The translations under genes were made by a program, and so were the position numbers. A stretch of DNA of 64,000 nt from Bacillus luti (GTDB taxonomy: Bacteria > Bacillota > Bacilli > Bacillales > Bacillaceae_G), in assembly GCF_001884105.1 (NCBI RefSeq), contig NZ_MACI01000018.1, forward strand, positions 62,001 through 126,000, read 5' to 3'. Numbering within the stretch: position 1 is the first letter of the stretch; every line of letters begins with the position of its first letter. Under the pieces are notes generated by a model. It worked only from the letters and a program-made list of their open reading frames with translations. It did no database searches and had not been told where the DNA came from. Positions 20,477-28,563 of this stretch are shown here, one piece after another.

Positions 20477-21529
20477 ATGAAAGCATTACTTTGGCATAAT
20501 CAACGTGATGTACGAGTAGAAGAAGTACCAGAACCAACTGTAAGACCAGGAGCAGTTAAGATCAAAGTTAAATGGTGTGGTATCTGCGGGACAGACCTGC
20601 ATGAATATTTAGCAGGACCTATTTTTATTCCAACAGAAGAGCACCCATTAACACATGTAAAAGCACCAGTTATTTTAGGTCATGAGTTTAGCGGTGAGGT
20701 AGTTGAAATCGGTGAAGGCGTTACTTCTCATAAAGTGGGAGATCGCGTCGTTGTAGAACCAATTTATTCTTGTGGTAAATGTGAAGCTTGTAAACATGGA
20801 CATTACAATGTTTGTGAACAACTTGTTTTCCATGGTCTTGGCGGAGATGGCGGCGGTTTCTCTGAATATACAGTAGTACCAGAAGATATGGTTCACCATA
20901 TTCCTGATGAAATGACGTATGAACAAGGTGCACTTGTAGAACCAGCAGCAGTAGCAGTTCATGCAGTGCGTCAAAGTAAATTAAAAGAAGGGGAAGCAGT
21001 AGCAGTATTTGGTTGTGGTCCAATTGGACTTCTTGTTATTCAAGCAGCTAAAGCAGCGGGAGCAACTCCTGTTATTGCAGTTGAACTTTCTAAAGAACGT
21101 CAAGAGTTAGCAAAATTAGCAGGTGCGGATTATGTATTAAATCCAGCTACTCAAGATGTACTAGCAGAAATTCGTAACTTAACAAATGGTTTAGGTGTAA
21201 ATGTGAGCTTTGAAGTAACAGGTGTTGAAGTAGTACTTCGTCAAGCAATTGAAAGTACAAGCTTCGAAGGACAAACTGTAATTGTTAGTGTATGGGAAAA
21301 AGATGCAACAATTACTCCGAATAACCTTGTATTAAAAGAAAAAGAGGTTATCGGTATTCTTGGATACCGCCATATCTTCCCAGCTGTTATTAAATTAATT
21401 AGCTCTGGCCAAATTCAAGCAGAGAAATTAATTACGAAAAAAATCACAGTGGATCAAGTTGTTGAAGAAGGATTTGAAGCACTTGTAAAAGATAAAACAC
21501 AAGTGAAAATTCTTGTTTCACCTAAATAG
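20477..21529 (+). CDS. bdhA: Zinc-dependent (R,R)-butanediol dehydrogenase
   Basis: NAD-dependent medium-chain dehydrogenase interconverting acetoin and 2,3-butanediol, used in overflow metabolism. The 350 residues show catalytic zinc ligands Cys37 (CGICGTDLHEY) and His69-Glu70 (GHEF), the structural-zinc cysteine cluster CGKCEACKHGHYNVC, and the Rossmann motif GCGPIG. The start at 20477 has GAGAGGG upstream; an in-frame ATG at 20468 overlaps that site. The closest well-known relative is B. subtilis BdhA; related polyol dehydrogenases are the alternative. Confidence 0.88.
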   Translation: MKALLWHNQRDVRVEEVPEPTVRPGAVKIKVKWCGICGTDLHEYLAGPIFIPTEEHPLTHVKAPVILGHEFSGEVVEIGEGVTSHKVGDRVVVEPIYSCGKCEACKHGHYNVCEQLVFHGLGGDGGGFSEYTVVPEDMVHHIPDEMTYEQGALVEPAAVAVHAVRQSKLKEGEAVAVFGCGPIGLLVIQAAKAAGATPVIAVELSKERQELAKLAGADYVLNPATQDVLAEIRNLTNGLGVNVSFEVTGVEVVLRQAIESTSFEGQTVIVSVWEKDATITPNNLVLKEKEVIGILGYRHIFPAVIKLISSGQIQAEKLITKKITVDQVVEEGFEALVKDKTQVKILVSPK

Positions 21530-21540
21530 TAGAGAATAGT

Positions 21541-21585
21541 AAAAAGTAGCTCTTTTCTAGAAATAGAAGAGGGCTACTTTTTTTC
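21541..21585 (+). terminator. Terminator after bdhA
   Basis: Stem AAAAAGTAGCTCTTTTCT / AGAAGAGGGCTACTTTTT with following T run. Confidence 0.88.
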
Positions 21586-21647
21586 TATACAGAAAGGTGA
21601 TAGACTTTCCTTTAACTAAAGGTATTTTGTTTGGAAGGGGAAGTTTA

Positions 21648-21992
21648 ATGCTTTCATTTATGTTGACATTGAAACGGATGTTAAAAGCTTGTTTACGAGC
21701 GTGGAAAGATAAAGAATTTCAAGTGTTATTCGTATTAACAATTCTAACTTTAATATCTGGTACGATCTTTTATAGCACAGTGGAGGGATTACGTCCTCTT
21801 GATGCTTTATATTTTAGCGTCGTGACCCTTACTACTGTTGGGGATGGAAATTTCAGTCCTCAAACTGACTTTGGAAAGATATTTACGATATTATACATAT
21901 TTATCGGGATCGGATTAGTTTTTGGATTTATTCATAAGTTGGCAGTTAACGTGCAATTGCCAAGTATACTATCGAAGAGAAAAAAAGAGTAA
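21648..21992 (+). CDS. NaK-type two-helix cation channel
   Basis: Tetrameric channel subunit of 114 residues conducting Na+ and K+. It has an N-terminal amphipathic helix (about 1-20), an outer helix (about 24-44), a pore helix, the filter TVGDG (Thr63-Gly67, followed by NFSPQ) and an inner helix (about 78-98) with the GIGLVFG gating glycines. This is the filter that distinguishes the crystallised B. cereus NaK channel from K+ channels (TVGYG), and the remembered NaK sequence agrees almost everywhere. The ATG at 21648 lies behind GGAAGGGGA; upstream GTG/TTG codons lack a ribosome site. Confidence 0.95.
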   Translation: MLSFMLTLKRMLKACLRAWKDKEFQVLFVLTILTLISGTIFYSTVEGLRPLDALYFSVVTLTTVGDGNFSPQTDFGKIFTILYIFIGIGLVFGFIHKLAVNVQLPSILSKRKKE

Positions 21993-22018
21993 AGCATTAA
22001 TTGCTTTACTCTTTTTTT
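21981..22018 (+). terminator. Terminator overlapping the NaK stop codon
   Basis: AAAAAAGAGTAAAGCA / TGCTTTACTCTTTTTT; the TAA stop is in the left arm. Confidence 0.88.
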
Positions 22019-22076
22019 ACATTATTTTAGACAAGTATTTGCAGTAGCTTAATAATACTTTATTACAATGTAAGTG

Positions 22077-22100
22077 CATTCATTCATTCATTCATTCATT
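22077..22100 (+). repeat. (CATT)6 tetranucleotide repeat
   Basis: Six uninterrupted CATT units, 29 bases before the PlcR box of plcB. No other tandem repeat of this kind was noticed in the window. Confidence 0.9.
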
Positions 22101-22128
22101 GCGTTCACTATGTATAAAGGTATAATGA

Positions 22129-22144
22129 TATGAACATTTGCATA
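22129..22144 (+). promoter_or_regulatory. PlcR box upstream of plcB-sph
   Basis: TATGAACATTTGCATA matches TATGNANNNNTNCATA at every fixed position; it lies 123 bases before the plcB start, in the usual range for PlcR targets. Confidence 0.92.
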
Positions 22145-22267
22145 TTTTGATTAAATGATAGAAGTTCGGTGAAAGGTGGGATATTCTAATTATAGGTTAA
22201 CTGAAAGACGTCGTAGGATCCTAACAAAATATTTACAATAACTTAATTATAAAATGGAGGATTTCAT

Positions 22268-23119
22268 ATGAAAAAGAAAGTTCTTGCTTTAGCAGCTGCG
22301 ATTACGTTAGTAGCACCATTACAAAATGTAGCTTTTGCACATGAAAAGAATGAAGGAAATGTACCAATTATTACTCAGTATTGGTCTGCGGAAGATACAC
22401 ACTCAGAAGGTGTAAATTCTCATTTATGGATTGTAAACCGTGCTATTGATATTATGTCTCGTAATACAACTCTTGTAAGGCAAGATGAAGTAGCGCTATT
22501 AAATGCATGGCGTACAGATTTAGAGAAAGGTATTTATGCTGCTGATTATGAAAATCCTTATTATGATAATAGTACATTTACTTCTCATTTCTATGATCCT
22601 GATACTGGGAAAACATATGTTGGACTTGCAAAACAGGCGAAAGAAACAGGAAATAAATATTTTAAATTAGCTGGTGAGTCTTACAAAAATAAAGATATGA
22701 AACAAGCATTCTTCTATTTAGGACTATCTCTTCATTATTTAGGAGATGTAAATCAGCCAATGCATGCGGCAAACTTTACGAATCTTTCGTATCCACAAGG
22801 GTTCCATTCTAAATATGAAAACTTTGTAGATACAATTAAAGATAATTATAAAGTAACGGACGGAAATGGATATTGGAATTGGAAAGGTATGAATCCAGAA
22901 GAATGGATTCATGGAGCGGCAGTAGCTGCGAAGCAAGATTACTCTGGTATTGTAAATAGTAATACGAAAAGTTGGTTTGTGAAAGCGGCTGTATCACAAA
23001 GTTATGCGGATAAATGGCGTGCTGAAGTTACACCAACGACTGGTAAGCGATTAATGGAAGCACAACGTGTAACTGCTGGATATATTCAGCTTTGGTTTGA
23101 TACGTACGGAAATCGTTAA
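22268..23119 (+). CDS. plcB: Phosphatidylcholine-preferring phospholipase C
   Basis: Secreted three-zinc enzyme that splits phosphatidylcholine into diacylglycerol and phosphocholine. The 283-residue precursor has a signal peptide (about 1-24), a 14-residue propeptide and a mature part beginning at Trp39 (WSAEDTHSEG), leaving the known 245-residue enzyme. Zinc ligands are visible: Trp39, His52 (NSHLW), the aspartate in YAADYEN, and histidines in LSLHYLGDVNQPMHA and GFHSKYENF. GGAGG precedes the ATG. Controlled by the perfect PlcR box at 22129 and co-transcribed, at least in part, with sph. Confidence 0.98.
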   Translation: MKKKVLALAAAITLVAPLQNVAFAHEKNEGNVPIITQYWSAEDTHSEGVNSHLWIVNRAIDIMSRNTTLVRQDEVALLNAWRTDLEKGIYAADYENPYYDNSTFTSHFYDPDTGKTYVGLAKQAKETGNKYFKLAGESYKNKDMKQAFFYLGLSLHYLGDVNQPMHAANFTNLSYPQGFHSKYENFVDTIKDNYKVTDGNGYWNWKGMNPEEWIHGAAVAAKQDYSGIVNSNTKSWFVKAAVSQSYADKWRAEVTPTTGKRLMEAQRVTAGYIQLWFDTYGNR

Positions 23120-23129
23120 GTCTTTGAAG

Positions 23130-23165
23130 AAGGTCAAATGTCAAAATAGAGCATTTGGCCTTTTT
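23130..23165 (+). terminator. Hairpin with T run between plcB and sph
   Basis: AAGGTCAAATG / CATTTGGCCTTT stem followed by T residues. sph has no promoter of its own that I can see, so this probably attenuates rather than stops transcription. Confidence 0.65.
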
Positions 23166-23196
23166 ATTACTATACAACACATGGGGGATATGAAAT

Positions 23197-24198
23197 ATGA
23201 AAAGCAGATTACTAAAAGGTGTACTTAGCTTTGGCATTGGCTTAGGAGCTTTATATAGCGGATCTCCTGCTCAAGCGGATGTATCCATAAATGAAAATAA
23301 TACATTAAAGGTAATGACGCATAATGTGTACATGCTATCAACAAACTTATATCCGAACTGGGGACAAAGCCAGCGTGCTGATTTAATTGGGGCAGCGGAT
23401 TATATAAAGAATCAAGATGTTGTTATATTAAATGAAGTGTTTGATAATAGTGCTTCAAATCGCTTATTAGGAAACTTGAAGAAAGAATATCCGAATCAAA
23501 CAGCGGTACTAGGTCGTAGTAACGGAAATGAATGGGATAAAACGTTAGGGAACTATTCATCTTCAACTCCTGAAGATGGGGGCGTTGCAATCGTGAGTAA
23601 ATGGCCGATCGTTGAAAAGATTCAATATGTATTTACAAAAGGATGCGGGCCAGATAATTTGTCAAATAAAGGATTTGTATACACGAAAATCAAGAAAGAT
23701 GATCGTTTCGTTCATGTAATTGGGACGCATTTGCAGGCTGAAGATAGTATGTGTGGAAAAACTTCACCGGCATCTGTACGTACAAACCAGTTAAAAGAAA
23801 TTCAAGGTTTTATTAAAAATAAAAATATACCAAATAACGAGTATGTTTTAATTGGTGGTGATATGAACGTAAATAAAATAAATGCAGAGAATAAGAGTGA
23901 TTCAGAGTATGCATCTATGTTTAAAATATTGAACGCTTCTGTACCATCTTATACTGGACATACAGCAACTTGGGATGCAACGACAAATAGCATTGCGAAA
24001 TACAATTATCCCGATAGCCCTGCGGAACATTTGGACTACATCATGACAAGTAAAGAACATGCAACTCCATCATATGTAGAGAATAAAGTATTACAAGTGA
24101 AATCGCCAAAGTGGTCTGTTACATCATGGTTCAAAAAATATACGTATGATGATTATTCGGATCATTATCCAGTAGAGGCGATTATTTCTATGAAGTAG
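23197..24198 (+). CDS. sph: Sphingomyelinase C
   Basis: Secreted Mg2+-dependent enzyme that cleaves sphingomyelin to ceramide and phosphocholine and acts with PlcB on membranes. The 333-residue precursor has a signal peptide of about 27 residues (ends AQAD). The DNase I-like fold shows Glu80 (LNEVF, mature Glu53), GTHLQ, GGDMNVN and the catalytic His323 in SDHYP (mature His296). The hydrophobic membrane-contact hairpin SWFKKY lies shortly before the end. GGGGGAT serves as ribosome site. It is 77 bases downstream of plcB. Confidence 0.98.
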   Translation: MKSRLLKGVLSFGIGLGALYSGSPAQADVSINENNTLKVMTHNVYMLSTNLYPNWGQSQRADLIGAADYIKNQDVVILNEVFDNSASNRLLGNLKKEYPNQTAVLGRSNGNEWDKTLGNYSSSTPEDGGVAIVSKWPIVEKIQYVFTKGCGPDNLSNKGFVYTKIKKDDRFVHVIGTHLQAEDSMCGKTSPASVRTNQLKEIQGFIKNKNIPNNEYVLIGGDMNVNKINAENKSDSEYASMFKILNASVPSYTGHTATWDATTNSIAKYNYPDSPAEHLDYIMTSKEHATPSYVENKVLQVKSPKWSVTSWFKKYTYDDYSDHYPVEAIISMK

Positions 24199-24203
24199 TC
24201 CTG

Positions 24204-24239
24204 AAAAAAGTTTCTTCTTAATATGAAGAAACTTTTTTA
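24204..24239 (+). terminator. Terminator after plcB-sph
   Basis: AAAAAAGTTTCTTC / GAAGAAACTTTTTT with a 7-base loop. Confidence 0.9.
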
Positions 24240-24308
24240 TTTTGTAAGAGGAAATTCAAACTTTCTTTCCAATATGTATAAGACATATGTAGAAGAGGAG
24301 AGAAGAAT

Positions 24309-25481
24309 GTGGATAGAGGAATTTTTAAGGAAGTTCCATTACCGTGTGCATTTTTAGATGAAGTGGCTTTAGAGGAAAATATTCAATCGATTACAGAGTT
24401 AAGTGGAAATAAGAATATTCGTATAGCGAGTAAATCATTACGCTCCGTTCCGATTATGAAAAAGATTTTAGCTGCAAATAATCGGTTTCAAGGTATTATG
24501 TGCTTTTCACCTAGAGAAGCTTTATTTTTAATTGAACAAGGATTTAATGATGTATTGCTAGGGTATCCTGCTTATGATGAAAGAGCTTTACATGAAATTA
24601 GTCTGCTGACGAAGCAAGGGCTCGTTATAACTTGTATGGTAGATTGTGAAGAGCATATTGTTTATTTAGAAAAAATTGCGAAGAAGTCTCAAGGCTGTTT
24701 TCGTGTTTGTTTGGATATTGATATGAGTAGTCGTTTTTTTCAATTTCATTTTGGTGTAAAAAGATCTCCGGTAAAAGATGTACAGGGCGCTTTGAAAATA
24801 GTAAAAAAGGTGAAGGATTCATTATATTTAATACTAGATGGTGTAATGGGATATGAAGCTCAAATTGCCGGGGTGGGGGATCATATACCGAATCAATGGA
24901 TGAAAAGTAAAGCGATTTCGTATTTAAAGAAGAAATCGGTGTTAGAAGTTAAAGAAAGAAGAGGACATATCGTAAAAGAAATACAAAACCTAGGTATTGA
25001 TCTAAGATTTGTAAATGGAGGAGGCACAGGAAGTATAAAAACAACTGAGAAAGATAATTCAGTTACAGAGATTACGGTAGGCTCTGCTTTTTATTCGCCG
25101 AAACTGTTTGATTACTATAAAGAAGTGAAATTTCAGCCAGCTGTCGGATTTGCTTTACCAGTTGTGCGTAAACCAGACCTGTCTATTTATACTTGCCTCG
25201 GTGGTGGGTACATTGCTTCAGGGGCAGTTGGAAAAGATAAAGAGCCTGAGGTTTGGAGACCGAATGGTGCAAAACTATTACCTTTAGAAGGTGCCGGTGA
25301 GGTACAAACACCAATTTTTTATAACGGTGAGGAACGAGTAGATATAGGTGATTCCATCTTGTTTCGCCATAGTAAAGCTGGAGAGTTATGTGAGCGGTTT
25401 CCTTTTTTATATCGTGTTAAAAAAGGAGAAATCGTTGGGGAGTATTCAACATATCGGGGGGATGGTCAATGCTTTCTATAA
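24309..25481 (+). CDS. PLP-dependent alanine racemase/D-threonine aldolase-fold enzyme
   Basis: Enzyme of fold-type III PLP proteins, 390 residues. The N-terminal barrel contains IASKSLRS with Lys42 as the likely PLP lysine, then the pattern VCLDIDMS, VMGYEAQIAG and FVNGGGTGS (phosphate loop). The C-terminal domain (about 270-390) holds CLGGGYIASG and the metal-site-like FRHSKAGELCERF, as in D-threonine/D-serine aldolases. The start is GTG at 24309 with GAGGAGAGAAG before it. It overlaps the next gene by 13 bases. Reaction not established; an aldolase or dehydratase acting on a hydroxy-amino acid is the best guess. Confidence 0.8.
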   Translation: MDRGIFKEVPLPCAFLDEVALEENIQSITELSGNKNIRIASKSLRSVPIMKKILAANNRFQGIMCFSPREALFLIEQGFNDVLLGYPAYDERALHEISLLTKQGLVITCMVDCEEHIVYLEKIAKKSQGCFRVCLDIDMSSRFFQFHFGVKRSPVKDVQGALKIVKKVKDSLYLILDGVMGYEAQIAGVGDHIPNQWMKSKAISYLKKKSVLEVKERRGHIVKEIQNLGIDLRFVNGGGTGSIKTTEKDNSVTEITVGSAFYSPKLFDYYKEVKFQPAVGFALPVVRKPDLSIYTCLGGGYIASGAVGKDKEPEVWRPNGAKLLPLEGAGEVQTPIFYNGEERVDIGDSILFRHSKAGELCERFPFLYRVKKGEIVGEYSTYRGDGQCFL

Positions 25482-26782
25482 AGGGACAAAAATGGAGAAA
25501 TTGGACAGGGAATGTAGAAGGAACGCCGCATTATACGATGTACCCAGAAAGTATACAAGATGTAGTAGAAGTTGTGGGGCTTGCACGAAAAAAAGGAAAG
25601 AAAATTCGTGTCGTCGGTTCCGGACACTCGTTTACACCTCTTGTGCAAACGGAAGAAATTTTAGTTTCGTTAGATGAACTGAAAGGGATTATGGATGTTG
25701 ATATAGAGAATATGACAGTCGAAGTATGGGCAGGAACAAAACTACATGATTTAGGGAAGTTACTTGAAGAGAAAGGTTATGCGCAAGAAAATTTAGGAGA
25801 TATTGATTCACAATCTATTGCAGGAGCGATTAGTACGGGAACTCATGGGACGGGTGTTACTTTTGGGAGTTTATCGACACAAGTTATGGAGATTACGGCA
25901 GTTTTATCTACAGGAGAGAGTATAGTGTGTTCAGAAACCGAAAACATCGAATATTGGAAAGCATTTCAGTTGTCGCTTGGGATGCTAGGTATAATTGTGA
26001 AGATAAAATTGAAGGTTATTCCAGCGTATTCGCTCGTTTATGAAAGTGAAAAACAGTCATTATCTACTGTAATGAACAAGCTAGAAGAATATAAGAAGAA
26101 TCGTCACTTTGAATTTTTTGTCTTTCCTTATTCAGAGGAGGTACAAGTGAAGTTTACAAATGAAACAATGAGTAAAGAAAGTGATTTGAAATGGCATAAA
26201 CTAAAGGTGGAGTTACTGGAAAATAGGATGTTCTCTTTATTATCTAAAGGCTGTAAATGGTTCCCTTCCATAAGTAAAAGGGTAAGTCGATTATCAGCTA
26301 AGGCTGTACCAAACACAAAAATAATTGGACCAAGCTATGAAGTGTTCGCTACATCACGTACGGTTCCATTTTATGAAATGGAGTATAGTGTCCCATCGAA
26401 GTATATGAGGGATGCTGTAGAGGAGATTTCAAAACTTATTGAAAAGAAAAAGTATAAGGTGCATTTTCCAATTGAATGTCGCTATGTGAAAGGTGATGAT
26501 ATATGGCTGAGTCCAGCGCACGGAAGAGATTCAGCTTATATCGCTGTTCATATGTATAAAGGTATGAAATATGCAGCTTATTTTGGTGAAGTGGAAAAGA
26601 TCTTTCTGAAATATGAAGGGCGCCCGCATTGGGGGAAAATGCATACTTTATCGTATGAGCAATTACAACATATATATCCAGAATTTCATTCGTTTTTACA
26701 TGTGAGGAAGTCGCTAGATGAAATGGGAATGTTTTTAAATCCTTACGCAGAAAAGTTATTTATGAGTATGAAAAAAAGCTGA
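25469..26782 (+). CDS. FAD-linked aldonolactone oxidase (ALO/GULO family)
   Basis: Flavoprotein oxidase of 437 residues. The FAD domain of the vanillyl-alcohol-oxidase fold covers about 12-185, with VVGSGHSFTP (His53 is where covalent FAD attaches in related enzymes) and GAISTGTHGTG. The C-terminal ALO domain ends with the family motif RPHWGKMH and NPYAEKLF. Relatives oxidise sugar-acid lactones or alditols, so the substrate is open. The ATG at 25469 lies inside the end of the upstream aldolase-like gene, which implies coupled translation and a shared pathway. Confidence 0.88.
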   Translation: MLSIKGQKWRNWTGNVEGTPHYTMYPESIQDVVEVVGLARKKGKKIRVVGSGHSFTPLVQTEEILVSLDELKGIMDVDIENMTVEVWAGTKLHDLGKLLEEKGYAQENLGDIDSQSIAGAISTGTHGTGVTFGSLSTQVMEITAVLSTGESIVCSETENIEYWKAFQLSLGMLGIIVKIKLKVIPAYSLVYESEKQSLSTVMNKLEEYKKNRHFEFFVFPYSEEVQVKFTNETMSKESDLKWHKLKVELLENRMFSLLSKGCKWFPSISKRVSRLSAKAVPNTKIIGPSYEVFATSRTVPFYEMEYSVPSKYMRDAVEEISKLIEKKKYKVHFPIECRYVKGDDIWLSPAHGRDSAYIAVHMYKGMKYAAYFGEVEKIFLKYEGRPHWGKMHTLSYEQLQHIYPEFHSFLHVRKSLDEMGMFLNPYAEKLFMSMKKS

Positions 26783-26808
26783 CAAATAATTATTTGTCAG
26801 CTTTTTTT
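26771..26808. terminator. Bidirectional terminator between convergent genes
   Basis: Perfect 38-bp palindrome (arms AAAAAAAGCTGACAAATAA and complement) that includes the stop codons of both the oxidase and the VanZ-RDD gene. Confidence 0.92.
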
Positions 26809-27941
26809 AGTATAATTGCATGCCTTGTTTGACTAATGCGCTCATAAAATAGTAACTTATCACGGCTAAATACATGTAATAAAACATGGATAATAAATAG
26901 GCCGTTAATGACGAATTGGAACAATACTATAACTAGTAATACTAAAGGTTCTGTAAGATTTAAGATAGAGCTACTAGAAAGAATATAATTGATTCCACCT
27001 AAAATGAAATAGAATATACCGTAACGGATGAATAATTCCTTCATTGTAATGCGATCTGACTTTCCTTTCACATAAATGCGAAGCAATGCTTTTCCAATTG
27101 TTTTTCCATTCGTAAAGTATGGAATGATAATAAAGTAAATAAAGATCGAACACGTAATGAAAATGAGTTCGTACATATTGGTGTAAGATTGAATATTAGA
27201 AAGGAAGATAGAATTTCCTTTGTTTTTAATTACAGGTACAACGATAGATAAGAAAATCCAATCAATTTGCATCGCAATCAGGCGACGAACGAATCCAACT
27301 GGTTTCGTTTCTAAATCAATATGACTATCTAATTCGCTCGCTTTCGGAAGGAAGTACGTAAATATCGGTGCAATGATAAAACCAATTACGCCACCTAGTG
27401 TGTTTAAAAACAAATCATCGATATCAAATAAGCGATAGGCACAATTATAAATACCATATAGCCCAGTCACTTGTGTTAGTTCGAAAAATAGTGAAAAACA
27501 AAAAGAAATGCAAATGGTTTGTAATAAACTACGTCGGAAATAATAACGTAAGTAAATACCGAATGGAACGGTTAATAGAACATTAAATGCAACTTGTAAA
27601 AATGCAGATTCTTTTAATAAGTAGAAATAAGTAGCTGGTTTCGTTAAAATTGCCGATGTATGATTGCTAATCTCTTGTATGAAATAAAATGGTGAGAGTT
27701 GCATGTGCTGTGTATTAGCCGGTTGTAGGCTACAAGTATCGTACGTTTGTGGTAATGGCAAAATAACAAGAAAATAGGCATTTAATAAGTAGAGTAATAA
27801 TGAGTATAAAATAAATGAGCGCCATTTATTTAAATAACCGTATTTTCGATAATTAAATATTAAAAAAGGGATTAAGAGAAACATTGCTAAAATAGGAAAT
27901 AAAATAAAAGCTGTTTTTACTGGAAATAAATATGCAGTCAA
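26790..27941 (-). CDS. VanZ-like and RDD domain fusion membrane protein
   Basis: Integral membrane protein of about 383 residues with no assigned reaction. The N-terminal half has VanZ-family helices with the typical acidic turn SLFFELTQ and DIDDLFLNTLGGVIGF. The C-terminal half is an RDD domain (VGFVRRLIAMQIDW, then GKTIGKALLRIYVKG). The TTG at 27941 is chosen because AAAGGAG lies eight bases before it; an upstream ATG at 27977 has no ribosome site. VanZ relatives affect teicoplanin-type resistance, but that cannot be claimed here. Confidence 0.78.
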   Translation of the reverse strand: MTAYLFPVKTAFILFPILAMFLLIPFLIFNYRKYGYLNKWRSFILYSLLLYLLNAYFLVILPLPQTYDTCSLQPANTQHMQLSPFYFIQEISNHTSAILTKPATYFYLLKESAFLQVAFNVLLTVPFGIYLRYYFRRSLLQTICISFCFSLFFELTQVTGLYGIYNCAYRLFDIDDLFLNTLGGVIGFIIAPIFTYFLPKASELDSHIDLETKPVGFVRRLIAMQIDWIFLSIVVPVIKNKGNSIFLSNIQSYTNMYELIFITCSIFIYFIIIPYFTNGKTIGKALLRIYVKGKSDRITMKELFIRYGIFYFILGGINYILSSSSILNLTEPLVLLVIVLFQFVINGLFIIHVLLHVFSRDKLLFYERISQTRHAIILKKADK

Positions 27942-28113
27942 AATGAAGTCTCCTTTCAATGAAATTTCGTTTATCATTATAGCGCTAAAAAGAATTTAAA
28001 ACAAAATTATAATAGTTTAAAATAGAAAAAATTACAAACTTTAGAGGGATTAAGCTATACTAAGTTTAATATAAAGATATTATGATTATATAAATTGAGA
28101 GAGGGTATAAGAG

Positions 28114-28317
28114 ATGCAATATGAGCTGTTTTCTGTAAGTGGGGGGCATATTACGACTTTTGAAAGTGCATGGCATTTTCAGGAGGGGGAACAGATTTTT
28201 GTTCATGACAATCAAATAAAACGAAACTTTATTATTATTCGCTTAACACATGATGTATTTCAACAAAATAAGCATGTTATTCGTTTGTATTGTCAAGAAA
28301 AGAAAGTTTATGCATAA
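28114..28317 (+). CDS. Small conserved-looking protein (67 aa), unknown
   Basis: Begins MQYELFSVSGGHITTF and contains no membrane helix, so probably a small soluble beta-rich protein. GAGAGAGGG lies before the ATG. Not recognised. It stands alone between a divergent membrane protein gene and a hairpin (28417-28448). Ribosome site and own transcription space make it likely real. Confidence 0.6.
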   Translation: MQYELFSVSGGHITTFESAWHFQEGEQIFVHDNQIKRNFIIIRLTHDVFQQNKHVIRLYCQEKKVYA

Positions 28318-28416
28318 GAAAGCCCTCTTATCTTATCCTATGACAAAGGTAAGAGGGGGCATACTAGATGAATTCTCTTATAATGATAGGTTTTATTTTA
28401 ATCGGATTATACAAAA

Positions 28417-28448
28417 GCGAGTCGTTCTATATTAATAGAATGACTCGC
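28417..28448. terminator. Hairpin terminator upstream of the partial bcr repeat
   Basis: GCGAGTCGTTCTAT / ATAGAATGACTCGC, 14-bp arms with one wobble and a 4-base loop. Confidence 0.6.
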
Positions 28449-28467
28449 TTCAAATTTGTAAGTTTAT

Positions 28468-28557
28468 TTTATCCCGATATTTGCGGGCAGTAAGCCCCCT
28501 ACCTCAATATTCAGCGAAAGCAAAGAAGTTAGGTGGACGGGGCTGCCCGTAAAAGCC
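28468..28557 (+). repeat. Partial bcr1-like repeat, copy B
   Basis: Shares TTTATCCCG, GGGCAGTAAG, TACCTCAATATTCAGCGAAA and GTAAAAGCC with copies A and C, but the second half of the element is absent: homology stops about 7 bases from the uppP stop codon. The remaining part folds as one long hairpin (CGGGCAGTAAGCCCC with GGGGCTGCCCG). Confidence 0.75.
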
Positions 28558-28563
28558 GTCGCC

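Noticed and set aside
28320-28361. Hairpin after the small protein gene at 28114 as terminator
   Set aside because: The stem (GCCCTCTTA with TAAGAGGGGGC) is good, but no T run follows on the plus strand; left out of the feature list.
28250-28435. 61-codon open frame downstream of the 67-residue protein gene
   Set aside because: Overlaps the end of that gene in another frame and runs through a hairpin; no ribosome site.
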